NCBI GenBank assembly: GCA_017478965.1
Contig: JAFVCV010000003.1
Coordinates: 24,275-88,274 of the forward strand
Origin: Ruminococcus sp.
GTDB taxonomy: Bacteria; Bacillota; Clostridia; Oscillospirales; Ruminococcaceae
Reading direction: 5' to 3'
Length of the DNA stretch: 64,000 bases
In this document: positions 8,589-16,845 of the stretch, piece by piece
Numbering within the stretch: position 1 is the first letter of the stretch
How the letters are laid out: each line of letters begins with the position of its first letter
The notes under the pieces: model-generated
The model's database searches: none
The model's input: the letters and a program-made list of their open reading frames with translations, nothing else
What the model was told of the DNA's origin: nothing
Translations under genes and position numbers: made by a program

Positions 8589-9287
8589 TTACCATTCAAG
8601 CTCATCAACGGTGAGCTTTGTTTCGTTCAGACGGTCACTTCTTATCATGCCGTCACGCAGTTTCACCACCCGGTCAGCCATATTCTTTATAGCATCGTTA
8701 TGAGTCACCATGATGACGGTCGTGCCGTATTTGTTGTGAACGTCGTCTATCAGCGCAAGTATTTCCTTCGAGGTCTTGTAGTCCAGCGCTCCCGTAGGTT
8801 CATCGCAGAGCAGTATATCCGGGTTCTTGACCAGTGCCCTTCCGATGGCGGTGCGCTGCTGCTGACCGCCTGACAGCTGGTTCGGGAGCTTGTGGCGGTG
8901 CTCGTAAAGTCCCAGCGTTTTCAGAAGTTCGTCCACTTCCAGCGGCGAATCACTGAGATATGCACCTACCTCAACATTTTCCTTGATGTTCAGGTTGGGT
9001 ATCAGGTTATACATCTGGAAAATATATCCAAGATGCTTGCGGCGGTATCTTGTCAGCGCCTTTTCGTTCATGTCGGCAGTTTTTTCGCCGTTTATGGAGA
9101 TATAGCCGCTGTCTGCGGTATCTATCCCGCCGATGATATTCAGCAGAGTTGACTTGCCTGAACCTGACGGTCCCAGCAGCACACAGAACTCTCCCTTTTC
9201 GATCTTCAGGTCGATGCCTTTAAGCACCTCGACCCTGCTTTCGCCCTCTCCGAAGGCACGTTTGATCTGACTAAGCTCCAGAAACAT
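8589..9287 (-). CDS. ABC transporter ATP-binding protein, MacB/LolD type
   Basis: 232 residues from the ATG at 9287, which follows AGGAGGACAAACA. Walker A GPSGSGKST at about residue 40, the family signature LSGGQQQRTAIGRAL, Walker B ILLCDEPTGALD and the switch His in VTHN are all intact. The NLNIKENVE and YIFQMYNLIPN segments are typical of the FtsX-partner ATPases. It is the first gene of a two-gene operon with the permease at 6325-8577, behind a near-consensus promoter with an overlapping dyad. Confidence 0.92.
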   Translation of the reverse strand: MFLELSQIKRAFGEGESRVEVLKGIDLKIEKGEFCVLLGPSGSGKSTLLNIIGGIDTADSGYISINGEKTADMNEKALTRYRRKHLGYIFQMYNLIPNLNIKENVEVGAYLSDSPLEVDELLKTLGLYEHRHKLPNQLSGGQQQRTAIGRALVKNPDILLCDEPTGALDYKTSKEILALIDDVHNKYGTTVIMVTHNDAIKNMADRVVKLRDGMIRSDRLNETKLTVDELEW

Positions 9288-9345
9288 TGTTTGTCCTCCT
9301 ACTAAGTAAGGTCCGTCCGTAAATATATGACGTATGGCCGGTCGA

Positions 9346-9363
9346 AACATCTGAACCGATGTT
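9346..9363. promoter_or_regulatory. Candidate operator dyad at ABC operon start
   Basis: AACATC-6-GATGTT inverted repeat placed just after the -10 of the minus-strand promoter, with a further direct copy of GTTCAT nearby. The position fits a repressor site. The regulator is not in the window. Confidence 0.4.
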
Positions 9364-9372
9364 CATATGTTC

Positions 9373-9401
9373 ATTATATCACTAATGCTTGCCTAAGTCA
9401 A
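9373..9401 (-). promoter_or_regulatory. Sigma-A promoter for ABC operon
   Basis: Minus strand TTGACT, 17 bases, TATAAT, about 85 bases before the ATP-binding gene. Confidence 0.8.
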
Positions 9402-9645
9402 TACCGCTGGCGAAAAAAACATAAACAAGGTTAGTGTGAACAAACTCTCTGTTTTTGTTGATTTCCAACTATAGATGCCGAAAAAAGCAAAACGCCGGCA
9501 AGTATCATACTCTGTACCCACCGACGATATATACTTTCTGCGGTATATTTTTATCAGCACCATTGACCCCGCTGTTCGTTACTACTATGAACAGCGGGGC
9601 CAACAGTTCCAACTATATATTTTGATCTTATCTTTTTCTGTAAGA
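9402..9645. other. Gene-free stretch with one strong hairpin
   Basis: No supported gene. CCCCGCTGTTC at 9567-9577 pairs perfectly with 9589-9599 around an 11-base loop, but no T-run follows on either strand, so it is not a clear terminator. A 50-60 codon frame starting at 9475 has no ribosome site. Confidence 0.5.
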
Positions 9646-9690
9646 TAAAAAACGCCGTATTTACGATGCTTCACTCGTAAATACGGCGTT
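9646..9690 (-). terminator. Terminator of initiator tRNA
   Basis: The long perfect stem AACGCCGTATTTACGA/TCGTAAATACGGCGTT is followed on the minus strand by TTTT. It lies just after the 3' end of the tRNA. Confidence 0.85.
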
Positions 9691-9695
9691 CTTGA

Positions 9696-9772
<77 letters not shown>

Positions 9773-9825
9773 ATAAACCGGGGTTTTGCTTGCTTTTTAA
9801 CAGTACCCTCGCTGAGTACTTTAAT

Positions 9826-9854
9826 ATTATATCACAACGGTCTGCGTTTGTCAA
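9826..9854 (-). promoter_or_regulatory. Consensus promoter of initiator tRNA
   Basis: Minus strand TTGACA, 17 bases, TATAAT: a perfect sigma-A match, about 55 bases upstream of the mature tRNA. Confidence 0.85.
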
Positions 9855-9964
9855 GTGTATTTTTCATATTTTTTATTGTTTACAGAACGTTCTTATTTTA
9901 GACTTAAAAGGCGGCCCCAGTCCGGAGGTCACTGTGGACTTTGTTCAAGACTCGAAATTTCTGC

Positions 9965-9993
9965 TTGCTAAGCGGGACGGATAGTGCTATAAT
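9965..9993 (+). promoter_or_regulatory. Promoter for anion permease gene
   Basis: TTGCTA, 17 bases, TATAAT, about 38 bases before the ATG at 10032. Confidence 0.6.
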
Positions 9994-10031
9994 GTTATTG
10001 TATCACGGATATATGAAAAAGAGGGATAGTT

Positions 10032-11132
10032 ATGCTGAGATTATTCAGGGCGCAGCCCGTGCTGGTCATAGCTTTTGCAGCTGCTGCGGCTACCATGTTC
10101 ATAGTCCCGCCCGGGCCGGATTATGCAGGATATATAAACTACACCGTCCTTATCGAGCTTTTTGCGCTCATGACGGCGGTGGCGGGTCTGAGAGAGGCCG
10201 GGGTCTTCGACAGGGCTGCCGGGGCGCTTATCAGACGGGTCGGCACGGTCAGGAGACTGGGACTGCTGCTGGTGCTGCTTTGTTTCTTTTCCTCAATGCT
10301 CCTGACCAACGATGTGGCCCTTATAACCTTTGTGCCGCTGACGGTCATGCTGTTCAAGGACGAAGAGGATGAACAGCTCATCAGGGCCGTGGTCCTGGAG
10401 ACAGCGGCAGCCAACGGCGGAAGTATGCTGACCCCGGTGGGTAATCCGCAGAACCTTTTCATCTATGAACACTACGGCCTTTCCGCCGGGGACTTTGTCA
10501 GGGCCATGGCCCCGGTGGGGCTGGTCTGTCTGGCGGCCATCTTTCTGCTGACCTTCCTGCTCAGCGGAGAGGAGTGCAAGGGCGGCCCCGGGAACACGGC
10601 TGAGATAAAAAAGGCCCCGGCGGCAGGCTATTCTCTGCTGTTTCTGGTATGTCTGCTGGCGGTGTTCAGGGAGGTGCCGGTATGGGTATGTCTGCCGGCG
10701 GCTGGGGCGGCAGCCCTGGTATTCGGGCCGAGGACGCTGCTTAAAGTGGATTACGGGCTGCTTATGACCTTTCTGTGCTTTTTCGTTTTCGTGGGAAATC
10801 TACAGGCTATAGACGGGGTAAGGTCACTTTTCACCGGTATGATACAGGGCCGGGAGGTATATGTGGGGGCGGCGCTGTCCCAGGTCATCAGCAACGTTCC
10901 GGCGGCATTCATGCTTTCCGGCTTTACCGATGACGGTGCCGCTCTGCTTTCAGGTGTGGACATCGGCGGCTTCGGAACACTTATCGCTTCAATGGCGAGC
11001 CTGATCTCCTTCCAGCTGTACAGGAAGTCTCCGGGGGCAAGGGCAGGGCGTTATATGGCGGTGTTCTCGGCGGTGAATTTCGGCATTCTGATACTTCTGC
11101 TGGGGGTACAGATGTTGGTAAGTCTTGTGTAA
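10032..11132 (+). CDS. SLC13/ArsB-superfamily anion permease
   Basis: 366 residues, almost all membrane helices (about ten). LLTNDVALITFVPL at about residues 95-108 and the later SNVPAAFMLSGF are the paired NxxT-like hairpin motifs of the ion transporter superfamily that holds SLC13, ArsB and CitM. NGGSMLTPVGNPQN is also typical. Relatives move dicarboxylates, citrate, sulfate or arsenite with Na+ or H+; the substrate cannot be told from sequence. AGAGGGAT lies before the ATG. The next gene begins within about 70 bases, so the three genes 10032-12777 may be one transcript. Confidence 0.85.
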   Translation: MLRLFRAQPVLVIAFAAAAATMFIVPPGPDYAGYINYTVLIELFALMTAVAGLREAGVFDRAAGALIRRVGTVRRLGLLLVLLCFFSSMLLTNDVALITFVPLTVMLFKDEEDEQLIRAVVLETAAANGGSMLTPVGNPQNLFIYEHYGLSAGDFVRAMAPVGLVCLAAIFLLTFLLSGEECKGGPGNTAEIKKAPAAGYSLLFLVCLLAVFREVPVWVCLPAAGAAALVFGPRTLLKVDYGLLMTFLCFFVFVGNLQAIDGVRSLFTGMIQGREVYVGAALSQVISNVPAAFMLSGFTDDGAALLSGVDIGGFGTLIASMASLISFQLYRKSPGARAGRYMAVFSAVNFGILILLLGVQMLVSLV

Positions 11133-11201
11133 GGGGGAGTTTTTCTGGACAGGAGAGCGACGGAGCGGACAGTTACGGTAAAGGGCGGAAGTGTCCGTGC
11201 T

Positions 11202-12002
11202 GTGAACTTCGGTGTAGGAAATAGGGATCTGCTGATACTGCCGGGGCTCAGTACCGTGGGGATAGCCGGAAAGGGAGAGAGCCTGGCGGGACGGTACAGT
11301 GCATTAGGAAAAGATCACAGGGTCACGGTCCTGGATATGCCGCAGCCTATCCCGGAGGACTTCACTTTTGAGACTGCTGCCCGGACAGCTGCTCTGGCAA
11401 TGGAAAGTCTTGGCATCGCAAGGGCAGATGTCCTTGGCATATCCATGGGAGGTATGATCGCTCAGTATCTTGCGCTCTGCCGGCCTGAAATGGTCCGCAG
11501 CATGGTGCTGGTATCGACTGTTTCGGGGCCGGACAGGATACTGAAGGAGAACCTGGACCGATGGATAAGGACAGCCCCCAATGCACGCCGCAGGGAGCTT
11601 GAAAAGACCATGTTCGCCCTCATGCACACGCAGAGCCACACTGAAAGGTTTTCGGGACTTCTGTTTCCCGAAAACAGCCCTTCGGGTGACTATGAAAAGG
11701 AATTTGACAGAAAACGTTTCGTGGCCCTTTGCAGGCTGTGCCTGAGCTGTTCAGTATATGAAAGGCTCTCCGGTATAGCTGTGCCGGCACTGGTCATCGG
11801 CGGCGCCGGGGACCGGGTCATGGACCCGGAGTCCTTCTGGCTGACGGCTGAGGGGCTTGGCTGCGAGCTGTTCATATACCCGGAGCTTGGCCACGCCCTC
11901 TATGACGAGGCAGCCGACTTCCTGCAACGGGTCCTCAGTTTTTTTGAGGGTATAGACGAAAGGAGCATCAATGGTGAACATCATCAGGATAAGCGACCTT
12001 AG
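11202..12002 (+). CDS. Alpha/beta hydrolase
   Basis: 266 residues from the GTG at 11202. The nucleophile elbow GISMGG at about residue 81 gives the catalytic Ser, a late Asp is in GAGDRVMDPES, and the His in ELGHALYDE completes the triad. The start is uncertain. The open frame goes upstream, and a CTG at 11145 lies 6 bases after GGGGGAG and would add the first strand usual in this fold, whereas the GTG has only a weak ribosome site. The 3' end overlaps the RNA methyltransferase by 32 bases. Cytoplasmic esterase or lipase-like; the substrate is unknown. Confidence 0.82.
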   Translation: MNFGVGNRDLLILPGLSTVGIAGKGESLAGRYSALGKDHRVTVLDMPQPIPEDFTFETAARTAALAMESLGIARADVLGISMGGMIAQYLALCRPEMVRSMVLVSTVSGPDRILKENLDRWIRTAPNARRRELEKTMFALMHTQSHTERFSGLLFPENSPSGDYEKEFDRKRFVALCRLCLSCSVYERLSGIAVPALVIGGAGDRVMDPESFWLTAEGLGCELFIYPELGHALYDEAADFLQRVLSFFEGIDERSINGEHHQDKRP

Positions 12003-12777
12003 CATAAAGGAACTACAGCCATACACCGCCATGGGAGAAAAGAGGCTCTGCACCCAGGAGGGGGGGCTTTTCGTGGCGGAGAGCATCAAGGTCGCAGCGA
12101 CGGCCATTGATGCAGGCTATGAACCTGTCAGTGTGCTGGCAGAGAAAAAGTGCATAGAGGGCCAGGGCAGGGAGCTGATCGGCAGGATGGGGGATATCCC
12201 GGTCTATACGGCTCAGAGCAGCGTTCTCACGGAGCTGACCGGTTTTAAAATGACCCAGGGCATGGTCTGCCTGATGAAACGCCGTCAGCTGCTGAGTCCG
12301 GAGCATATACTGAGAAACGCCTCCAGGGTGGCTGTCCTTGAGGACGTCATGAACCAGACCAACGTCGGGGCTATTTTCAGGGCGGCGGCAGCCCTTGGTA
12401 TAGACGGCGTCCTGCTGAGTCCATCTTGCAGCGACCCGCTTTTCAGAAGGTCTGTCAGAGTCAGTATGGGGACTGTCTTTCAAGTCCCCTACGCTTATTT
12501 TGACTGCCCATCGCCGGAGTATATAGACCTTCTGCACCGTTACGGCTTTACCGCAGCGGCTATGGCTCTCAGGGAGGACTGCATGGACCTGGGGAGCTTT
12601 GACAGCACAGCATACAGCCGCCTTGCTCTTCTTCTGGGCACCGAAGGCACCGGCCTGCGTGAAGAGACCGTCAGCGCCTGCGATATGGGACTTCGTATCC
12701 CCATGCACAACGGCGTTGACTCTCTCAATGTGGCGGCGGCAGCTGCGGTGGCTTTCTGGGAGCTCAGAAAAAGATAA
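11971..12777 (+). CDS. TrmH/SpoU-family RNA 2'-O-methyltransferase
   Basis: 268 residues. The SPOUT motifs are clear: NVGAIFRAAAALG at about residues 131-143, LLLGTEGTGL, and MHNGVDSLNVAAAAAVA at the C-terminus, which together form the knotted S-adenosylmethionine site. The N-terminal part (FVAESIKV, VYTAQSSVLTELTG) is the substrate-binding domain seen in rRNA ribose methyltransferases. AGGAG stands 5 bases before the ATG. It overlaps the hydrolase gene, so translation is likely coupled. The target nucleotide is not predictable here. Confidence 0.92.
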   Translation: MVNIIRISDLSIKELQPYTAMGEKRLCTQEGGLFVAESIKVAATAIDAGYEPVSVLAEKKCIEGQGRELIGRMGDIPVYTAQSSVLTELTGFKMTQGMVCLMKRRQLLSPEHILRNASRVAVLEDVMNQTNVGAIFRAAAALGIDGVLLSPSCSDPLFRRSVRVSMGTVFQVPYAYFDCPSPEYIDLLHRYGFTAAAMALREDCMDLGSFDSTAYSRLALLLGTEGTGLREETVSACDMGLRIPMHNGVDSLNVAAAAAVAFWELRKR

Positions 12778-12778
12778 G

Positions 12779-12802
12779 GCCGGCTGAGTTACCTCAGCCG
12801 GC
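12779..12802. terminator. Stem-loop between convergent genes
   Basis: GCCGGCTGAG-TTAC-CTCAGCCGGC, a perfect 10-bp stem between the methyltransferase (+) and flavodoxin (-) stops. The T-tails are weak on both sides. Confidence 0.5.
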
Positions 12803-12811
12803 ATGAAGATA

Positions 12812-13288
12812 CTATAGTATACCCATTACCCAGGTCCTGACAGCCTCGCCGTTTTCCGAGGGCCGGAAGACCTTGGCGGCCTTTATCTCGCCGTTGCCGT
12901 TAAAGCAGGGCAGGAGCTTTTCGGCGGTCCTGCCGATGTCGCTGCCGCCGGAGGTCGCAAAAAGGGCCACCTTTTTGCCTTCCCAGCTGTAGCTTTTGAC
13001 AAAGGTGCTGATGATGTTGGGCGCACCGTAATACCAGATCGGGAAACCTATGAAGACCGTGTCGAAATCACCAAAGTTTTCCACCGTGCCTTCGATCGGG
13101 ACGTCCTTTTTGCCAAGCTTTTCCTTATTGCACCTGGCCAGGGGATTGGTCCATTTGATGTCCCCCGGGGTGTATGGGTCCCTGGGCTTTATCTCAAAAA
13201 GCTCGCTTTCCGAGACCTTTGCCACGGCCTTAGCCAGCTTGGCTGTGTTTCCGCCCGGGGAGAAATAAACTGTCAGCGTCCTGCTCAT
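12812..13288 (-). CDS. Flavodoxin-family protein
   Basis: 158 residues. The FMN phosphate loop FSPGGNTAKLA is at about residues 8-18, then DTVFIGFPIWYYGAP and FATSGGSDIGRT, which are the other flavin-contact loops. It is likely a cytoplasmic electron carrier or flavin reductase of the flavodoxin_4 type. The start has AAAAGGAGGTCATTATT upstream. It is a single gene, divergent from the nucleotidyltransferase at 13401. Confidence 0.9.
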   Translation of the reverse strand: MSRTLTVYFSPGGNTAKLAKAVAKVSESELFEIKPRDPYTPGDIKWTNPLARCNKEKLGKKDVPIEGTVENFGDFDTVFIGFPIWYYGAPNIISTFVKSYSWEGKKVALFATSGGSDIGRTAEKLLPCFNGNGEIKAAKVFRPSENGEAVRTWVMGIL

Positions 13289-13400
13289 AATAATGACCTC
13301 CTTTTAGCCTTTAAAGGCAGATATTGGCAAATATATGATAGCACATTTTTCCCCCGTTGTCAATCAGGGGGAAGATAAGATACACACAGGAGATGATGAA

Positions 13401-14471
13401 ATGACTGCATTGATACTTAATTCCGGCGTAGGCTCCAGAATGGGGGAGCTGACCCTTGACAGACCCAAGTGCATGACCGAACTCGGTCAGGGGGAGACGA
13501 TCATAGACAGACAGCTTTCTCAGCTGAGGGCGGCGGGGATAAAAAAGGCCGTTATCACCACGGGGGGGCACAGGGAGGTCCTGGAGGAGCATCTGAGGAG
13601 CATCGGTGGGGACATGGAGATAAATACCGTGTTCAATCCGGTATTTGACAGTACGAACTATATCTATTCGATCTACAATGCAAGGGACTGTCTCAGGGAC
13701 GATATACTTCTGATCCACGGGGACCTGGTCTTTGATGACGGGGTCCTGAGAAGAGCGCTGGACAACAGCCGCAGCACCATGGCGGTCAGCAGCACTGCCG
13801 CTTTGCCGCAAAAGGATTTCAAGGCAGTGACCGAGGACGGGCTGATAAAAAAGATAGGCGTAGACTGCTTTGAGAACGCAGCGGCGGCCTGGGCGCTGTA
13901 TAAGCTGCTGCGGTCCGACTGGGAAGGGTGGCTGGAAAGCATTTGCAGATACTGTGAAAGCGGTGATGAGCAAAAACGGCGATGCTACGCCGAGAATGCC
14001 TATAACGAAGTCGCCGGGGAGGGCTGTTGCATATTTCCCATGGACATAGGGGATATGCTCTGCGGCGAGGTGGACGATGTGCAGGACCTGGAAAACATAA
14101 GAAAAGCTCTGAAAGGCCGCCGCAGGATAGAGTATATCCACGAGCCAACGGACCTGATGTGCGGCCAGGCGGTGCTTGCCATGGTCCTTGGCCGGACCCC
14201 TGAGGACGTGGCGGCGGAGCTTGGGAATGACCGGGAGACCGATCTGAAAGAGATGAAAACGGTACTCAGGACCGGAGGAATGTGGGTAAGCGACAGAAGG
14301 GTGCAGTTTGAGTCAAGAGACGAGCTGCCGATGCTTTGTATGCTGAGTCTGGAGACCCCAAGATGCTGGCACTGGTCACTTTACGCCTATGGGGTCTTCT
14401 ATGACCCGGAGCATGGGGTGATGTCAGATCTGCCTGAAAGCGGCAGGAGATACTATTGGGAGCTTAGATAA
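13401..14471 (+). CDS. Nucleotidyltransferase fused to papain/C39-like domain
   Basis: 356 residues from the ATG at 13401, which follows CAGGAGA. The N-terminal part (1-240) is a sugar-phosphate/phosphocholine-type cytidylyltransferase: LILNSGVGSRM, RPKCM, TTGGH and the metal-site HGDLVF. It would make an NDP- or CDP-activated alcohol or sugar. The C-terminal part (about 250-356) has DLMCGQAVLAMV and, later, WHWSLYAYGVFYDPEHG, the Cys and His pattern of C39/papain-like domains. Such a fusion is unusual. The gene lies just upstream of the acyltransferase/ligase/radical SAM/phosphatidyltransferase operon, so I infer that it supplies a CDP-linked head group. The peptidase-like assignment is less certain than the transferase. 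Confidence 0.75.
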   Translation: MTALILNSGVGSRMGELTLDRPKCMTELGQGETIIDRQLSQLRAAGIKKAVITTGGHREVLEEHLRSIGGDMEINTVFNPVFDSTNYIYSIYNARDCLRDDILLIHGDLVFDDGVLRRALDNSRSTMAVSSTAALPQKDFKAVTEDGLIKKIGVDCFENAAAAWALYKLLRSDWEGWLESICRYCESGDEQKRRCYAENAYNEVAGEGCCIFPMDIGDMLCGEVDDVQDLENIRKALKGRRRIEYIHEPTDLMCGQAVLAMVLGRTPEDVAAELGNDRETDLKEMKTVLRTGGMWVSDRRVQFESRDELPMLCMLSLETPRCWHWSLYAYGVFYDPEHGVMSDLPESGRRYYWELR

Positions 14472-14494
14472 AGCCGTGTGTTTCAAGCTTAGTA

Positions 14495-14523
14495 TTGACA
14501 AAGGGGAAAGCTTGTATTATAAT
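14495..14523 (+). promoter_or_regulatory. Consensus promoter of lipid-type operon
   Basis: TTGACA (14495-14500), 17 bases, TATAAT (14518-14523), a perfect match ahead of the acyltransferase gene. Confidence 0.85.
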
Positions 14524-14555
14524 TATCATAATAAAGTTAATAAATTATTAAGGCG

Positions 14556-15224
14556 GTGACAGACACGGATAAGCGGGCAGTTTTGTACAGGATAATGAGG
14601 GCGGTCATAAAGCCACTTTTTGTAGCGGTATTCAGGCCGAGGATAGTGGGTGCGGAGCATATCCCTAAGGAGGGCGCCGCTGTACTTGCGGGGAACCATA
14701 TGCACGCCCTGGATCCCATTCTTATAGATATATGTACCCACAGGACAGTAAGGACCCTGGCGAAAAAGGACCTTCGTGACGGGGCCTTCGGGTGGTTTTT
14801 CAGAAGTCTCGGCACTATCCCTGTGGATCTCAGGGCGAAGAAGAACCCTGAGGCACTTGCAGCCGCAGAGGAGGCACTGAGTGAGGGCGAGCTGGTGAAC
14901 GTTTCTCCGGAGGCCAAGAGAAATTATACCGATGAGCTGCTGCTGCCATTTAAATACGGCGCTGCGGCCATGAGCGAAAAGACCGGCGCTGCGCTGGTCC
15001 CCTATGCCATAACCGGCAGCTATAAGCTTTTCGGGGACAGGCTGACGGTGGTCTTCGGCAAGGCCTTCCACGGGCCTGAGGGGGACCTTTACAGGACCAA
15101 CAAGCAGCTTTATGAGAACATAGGCAGCCTGCTGATAAAGACTATGCCGGCTGCGGTTCTGAAAACTAAACACATCAAAGAATTTGACAGATGGGAGAGA
15201 GAGCAGAATGAACAGACATCTTGA
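14556..15224 (+). CDS. 1-acyl-sn-glycerol-3-phosphate acyltransferase-like (PlsC family)
   Basis: 222 residues from a GTG at 14556; the ribosome site AAGG is very close, so the ATG at 14595 remains possible. The catalytic motif NHMHALD (H-x4-D) is at about residues 48-54. The third motif, usually FPEGTR, reads VSPEAKR here, with Ala for the key Gly. ALVPYAITGSYK is the usual fourth block. It transfers a fatty acyl group to a lysophospholipid or a related glycerol acceptor at the membrane. It overlaps the acyl-CoA ligase start by 17 bases, consistent with shared use of acyl chains. Confidence 0.85.
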   Translation: MTDTDKRAVLYRIMRAVIKPLFVAVFRPRIVGAEHIPKEGAAVLAGNHMHALDPILIDICTHRTVRTLAKKDLRDGAFGWFFRSLGTIPVDLRAKKNPEALAAAEEALSEGELVNVSPEAKRNYTDELLLPFKYGAAAMSEKTGAALVPYAITGSYKLFGDRLTVVFGKAFHGPEGDLYRTNKQLYENIGSLLIKTMPAAVLKTKHIKEFDRWEREQNEQTS

Positions 15225-16845
15225 ATATCCGCAAAGCTCCCTGTTTGACTTTTTAGCAAGCAGGGCAAGGGAAGTACAGGGACTGACTGCGCTTGAATAT
15301 TACGGTGCAAAGATAAGCTACAGAAGACTTATCGGCGAGATCTCCCGGTGCGCCAGGGCATTGACGGCCATTGGAGTATCTGAGGGGGACAGCGTTTCTA
15401 TCTGTCTGCCGAATATCCCCCAGGCGGTATTCCTGTTCTACGCCGTCAACAAGATAGGCGCTGTGGCGAATATGATACACCCCATGTCAGGGGAGAATGA
15501 GATAGTGCGCTATATGAAGCTGACGGAGAGCCGTTTTTTGTTCGGGCTGGATATGATGGGAGACAAGCTCAGAAGGGTCAAGGCCGAAGTAAAGCCGGAT
15601 TTTGCTGCGGCAGTGGACGTGGGGACCTATATGCCGCAGGTCATCAGGGCCGGGGCGGCATTCAAAAGCCGGGGGACCAGAAAGGACATCAGCGGTCTTA
15701 CCAGATATACGGACTTTCTGAAGGGCGCTGACAAGGTCCCTCATAACGTAAACACTCATGGTACCGCCGGGGACACAGCCGCCATTCTCTACAGCGGCGG
15801 CACCACAGGCAAGCCTAAGGGCATAATGCTCACTAACCTTAACTTCAACGCCCTGGCTCTCCAGAGCATAGACGGCTCAGGCAGTCTTTATCAGGGGGAG
15901 AGGATGCTGTCAGTGATGCCTATATTCCATGGGTTCGGCCTTGGGGTCTGCATTCATACCATTCTCATACTTGGCGGCACGGCTATCATACTGCCCAAAT
16001 TCTCCGCTAAGGAATTCGGCAGCCTGCTGTTCAGGTACAGGCCCAATATCATCTCCGGGGTGCCGGCCATCTATGAATCCATGCTCACTGAGGAGGGCTT
16101 TGACGGCAGGAGCCTGGATTTTATAAAGACGATCATCTCCGGCGGGGATTCTCTTGCGCCGTCATCGAAGAAAAAGCTCAACGAGATGCTTGCGGCACAT
16201 GGGTGCAGCGCAAGGGTAAGAGAGGGCTACGGACTGACCGAGTGCGTCACAGGAAGCTGTCTGCTGCCTAAGGACTGCGACGATCTGGAAAGCGTAGGCA
16301 AGCCCTATGCGGATACTTATTATAAGATAGTAGACCCGGCCACTGACAGGGAGCTGCCTGCGGGTGAGACAGGGGAGATCATTCTGAGAGGGCCTACGGT
16401 CATGAAGGGCTATTATAAGGAGCCTGAGGAAACGGCGAATACGCTCAGGGTCAGGGAGGACGGACATACCTGGCTCTATACCGGGGACCTGGGGTATATA
16501 AGCGCCCAGGGTCTCGTGTATTTCAGGCAGAGACTGAAAAGAATGATAGTCTCCGGAGGATACAATATCTATCCCCAGCAGCTGGAGGAGGTCATCTGCT
16601 CTCATAAGAACGTGGTGATGTGCGCCGTGGTCGGCCTGCCGGACAGGATAATGGGAGAAAGGACCACAGCCTTTGTGGTGGCAGACGAAGGGGCTGACGA
16701 AGAAAAGCTGCGGGAGGAGCTGATGGAGATGCTCAGAAAAGAGGTCGCCGTCTATGCTCTGCCCAGGGAGATAAGGTTCAGAAAGGAACTGCCCCATACT
16801 CTGGTGGGGAAGATAGCGTATAATGAGCTGAAAGCCGAGGAGTGA
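15208..16845 (+). CDS. Long-chain acyl-CoA ligase-like AMP-binding enzyme
   Basis: 545 residues from the ATG at 15208, which follows GGGAGAGAGAG; an upstream in-frame start lacks a ribosome site. The AMP-binding motif YSGGTTGKPKG at about residues 195-205, the GYGLTECV block and YTGDLGYI are intact. The C-terminal lid has the hinge RLKRMIVSGGYNIYP and a late Lys in LVGKIAYNEL. The enzyme activates a carboxylic acid to an acyl adenylate and then usually to acyl-CoA. It sits between the acyltransferase and the radical SAM gene with overlaps on both sides. The substrate chain is unknown. Confidence 0.9.
   Translation: MNRHLEYPQSSLFDFLASRAREVQGLTALEYYGAKISYRRLIGEISRCARALTAIGVSEGDSVSICLPNIPQAVFLFYAVNKIGAVANMIHPMSGENEIVRYMKLTESRFLFGLDMMGDKLRRVKAEVKPDFAAAVDVGTYMPQVIRAGAAFKSRGTRKDISGLTRYTDFLKGADKVPHNVNTHGTAGDTAAILYSGGTTGKPKGIMLTNLNFNALALQSIDGSGSLYQGERMLSVMPIFHGFGLGVCIHTILILGGTAIILPKFSAKEFGSLLFRYRPNIISGVPAIYESMLTEEGFDGRSLDFIKTIISGGDSLAPSSKKKLNEMLAAHGCSARVREGYGLTECVTGSCLLPKDCDDLESVGKPYADTYYKIVDPATDRELPAGETGEIILRGPTVMKGYYKEPEETANTLRVREDGHTWLYTGDLGYISAQGLVYFRQRLKRMIVSGGYNIYPQQLEEVICSHKNVVMCAVVGLPDRIMGERTTAFVVADEGADEEKLREELMEMLRKEVAVYALPREIRFRKELPHTLVGKIAYNELKAEE

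Noticed and set aside
9567-9599. Hairpin as an intrinsic terminator
   Set aside because: No T-run on either strand and no gene ends nearby.
9475-9650. 50-60 codon plus-strand frame
   Set aside because: No ribosome site, and the frame crosses a strong hairpin and part of the tRNA terminator region.
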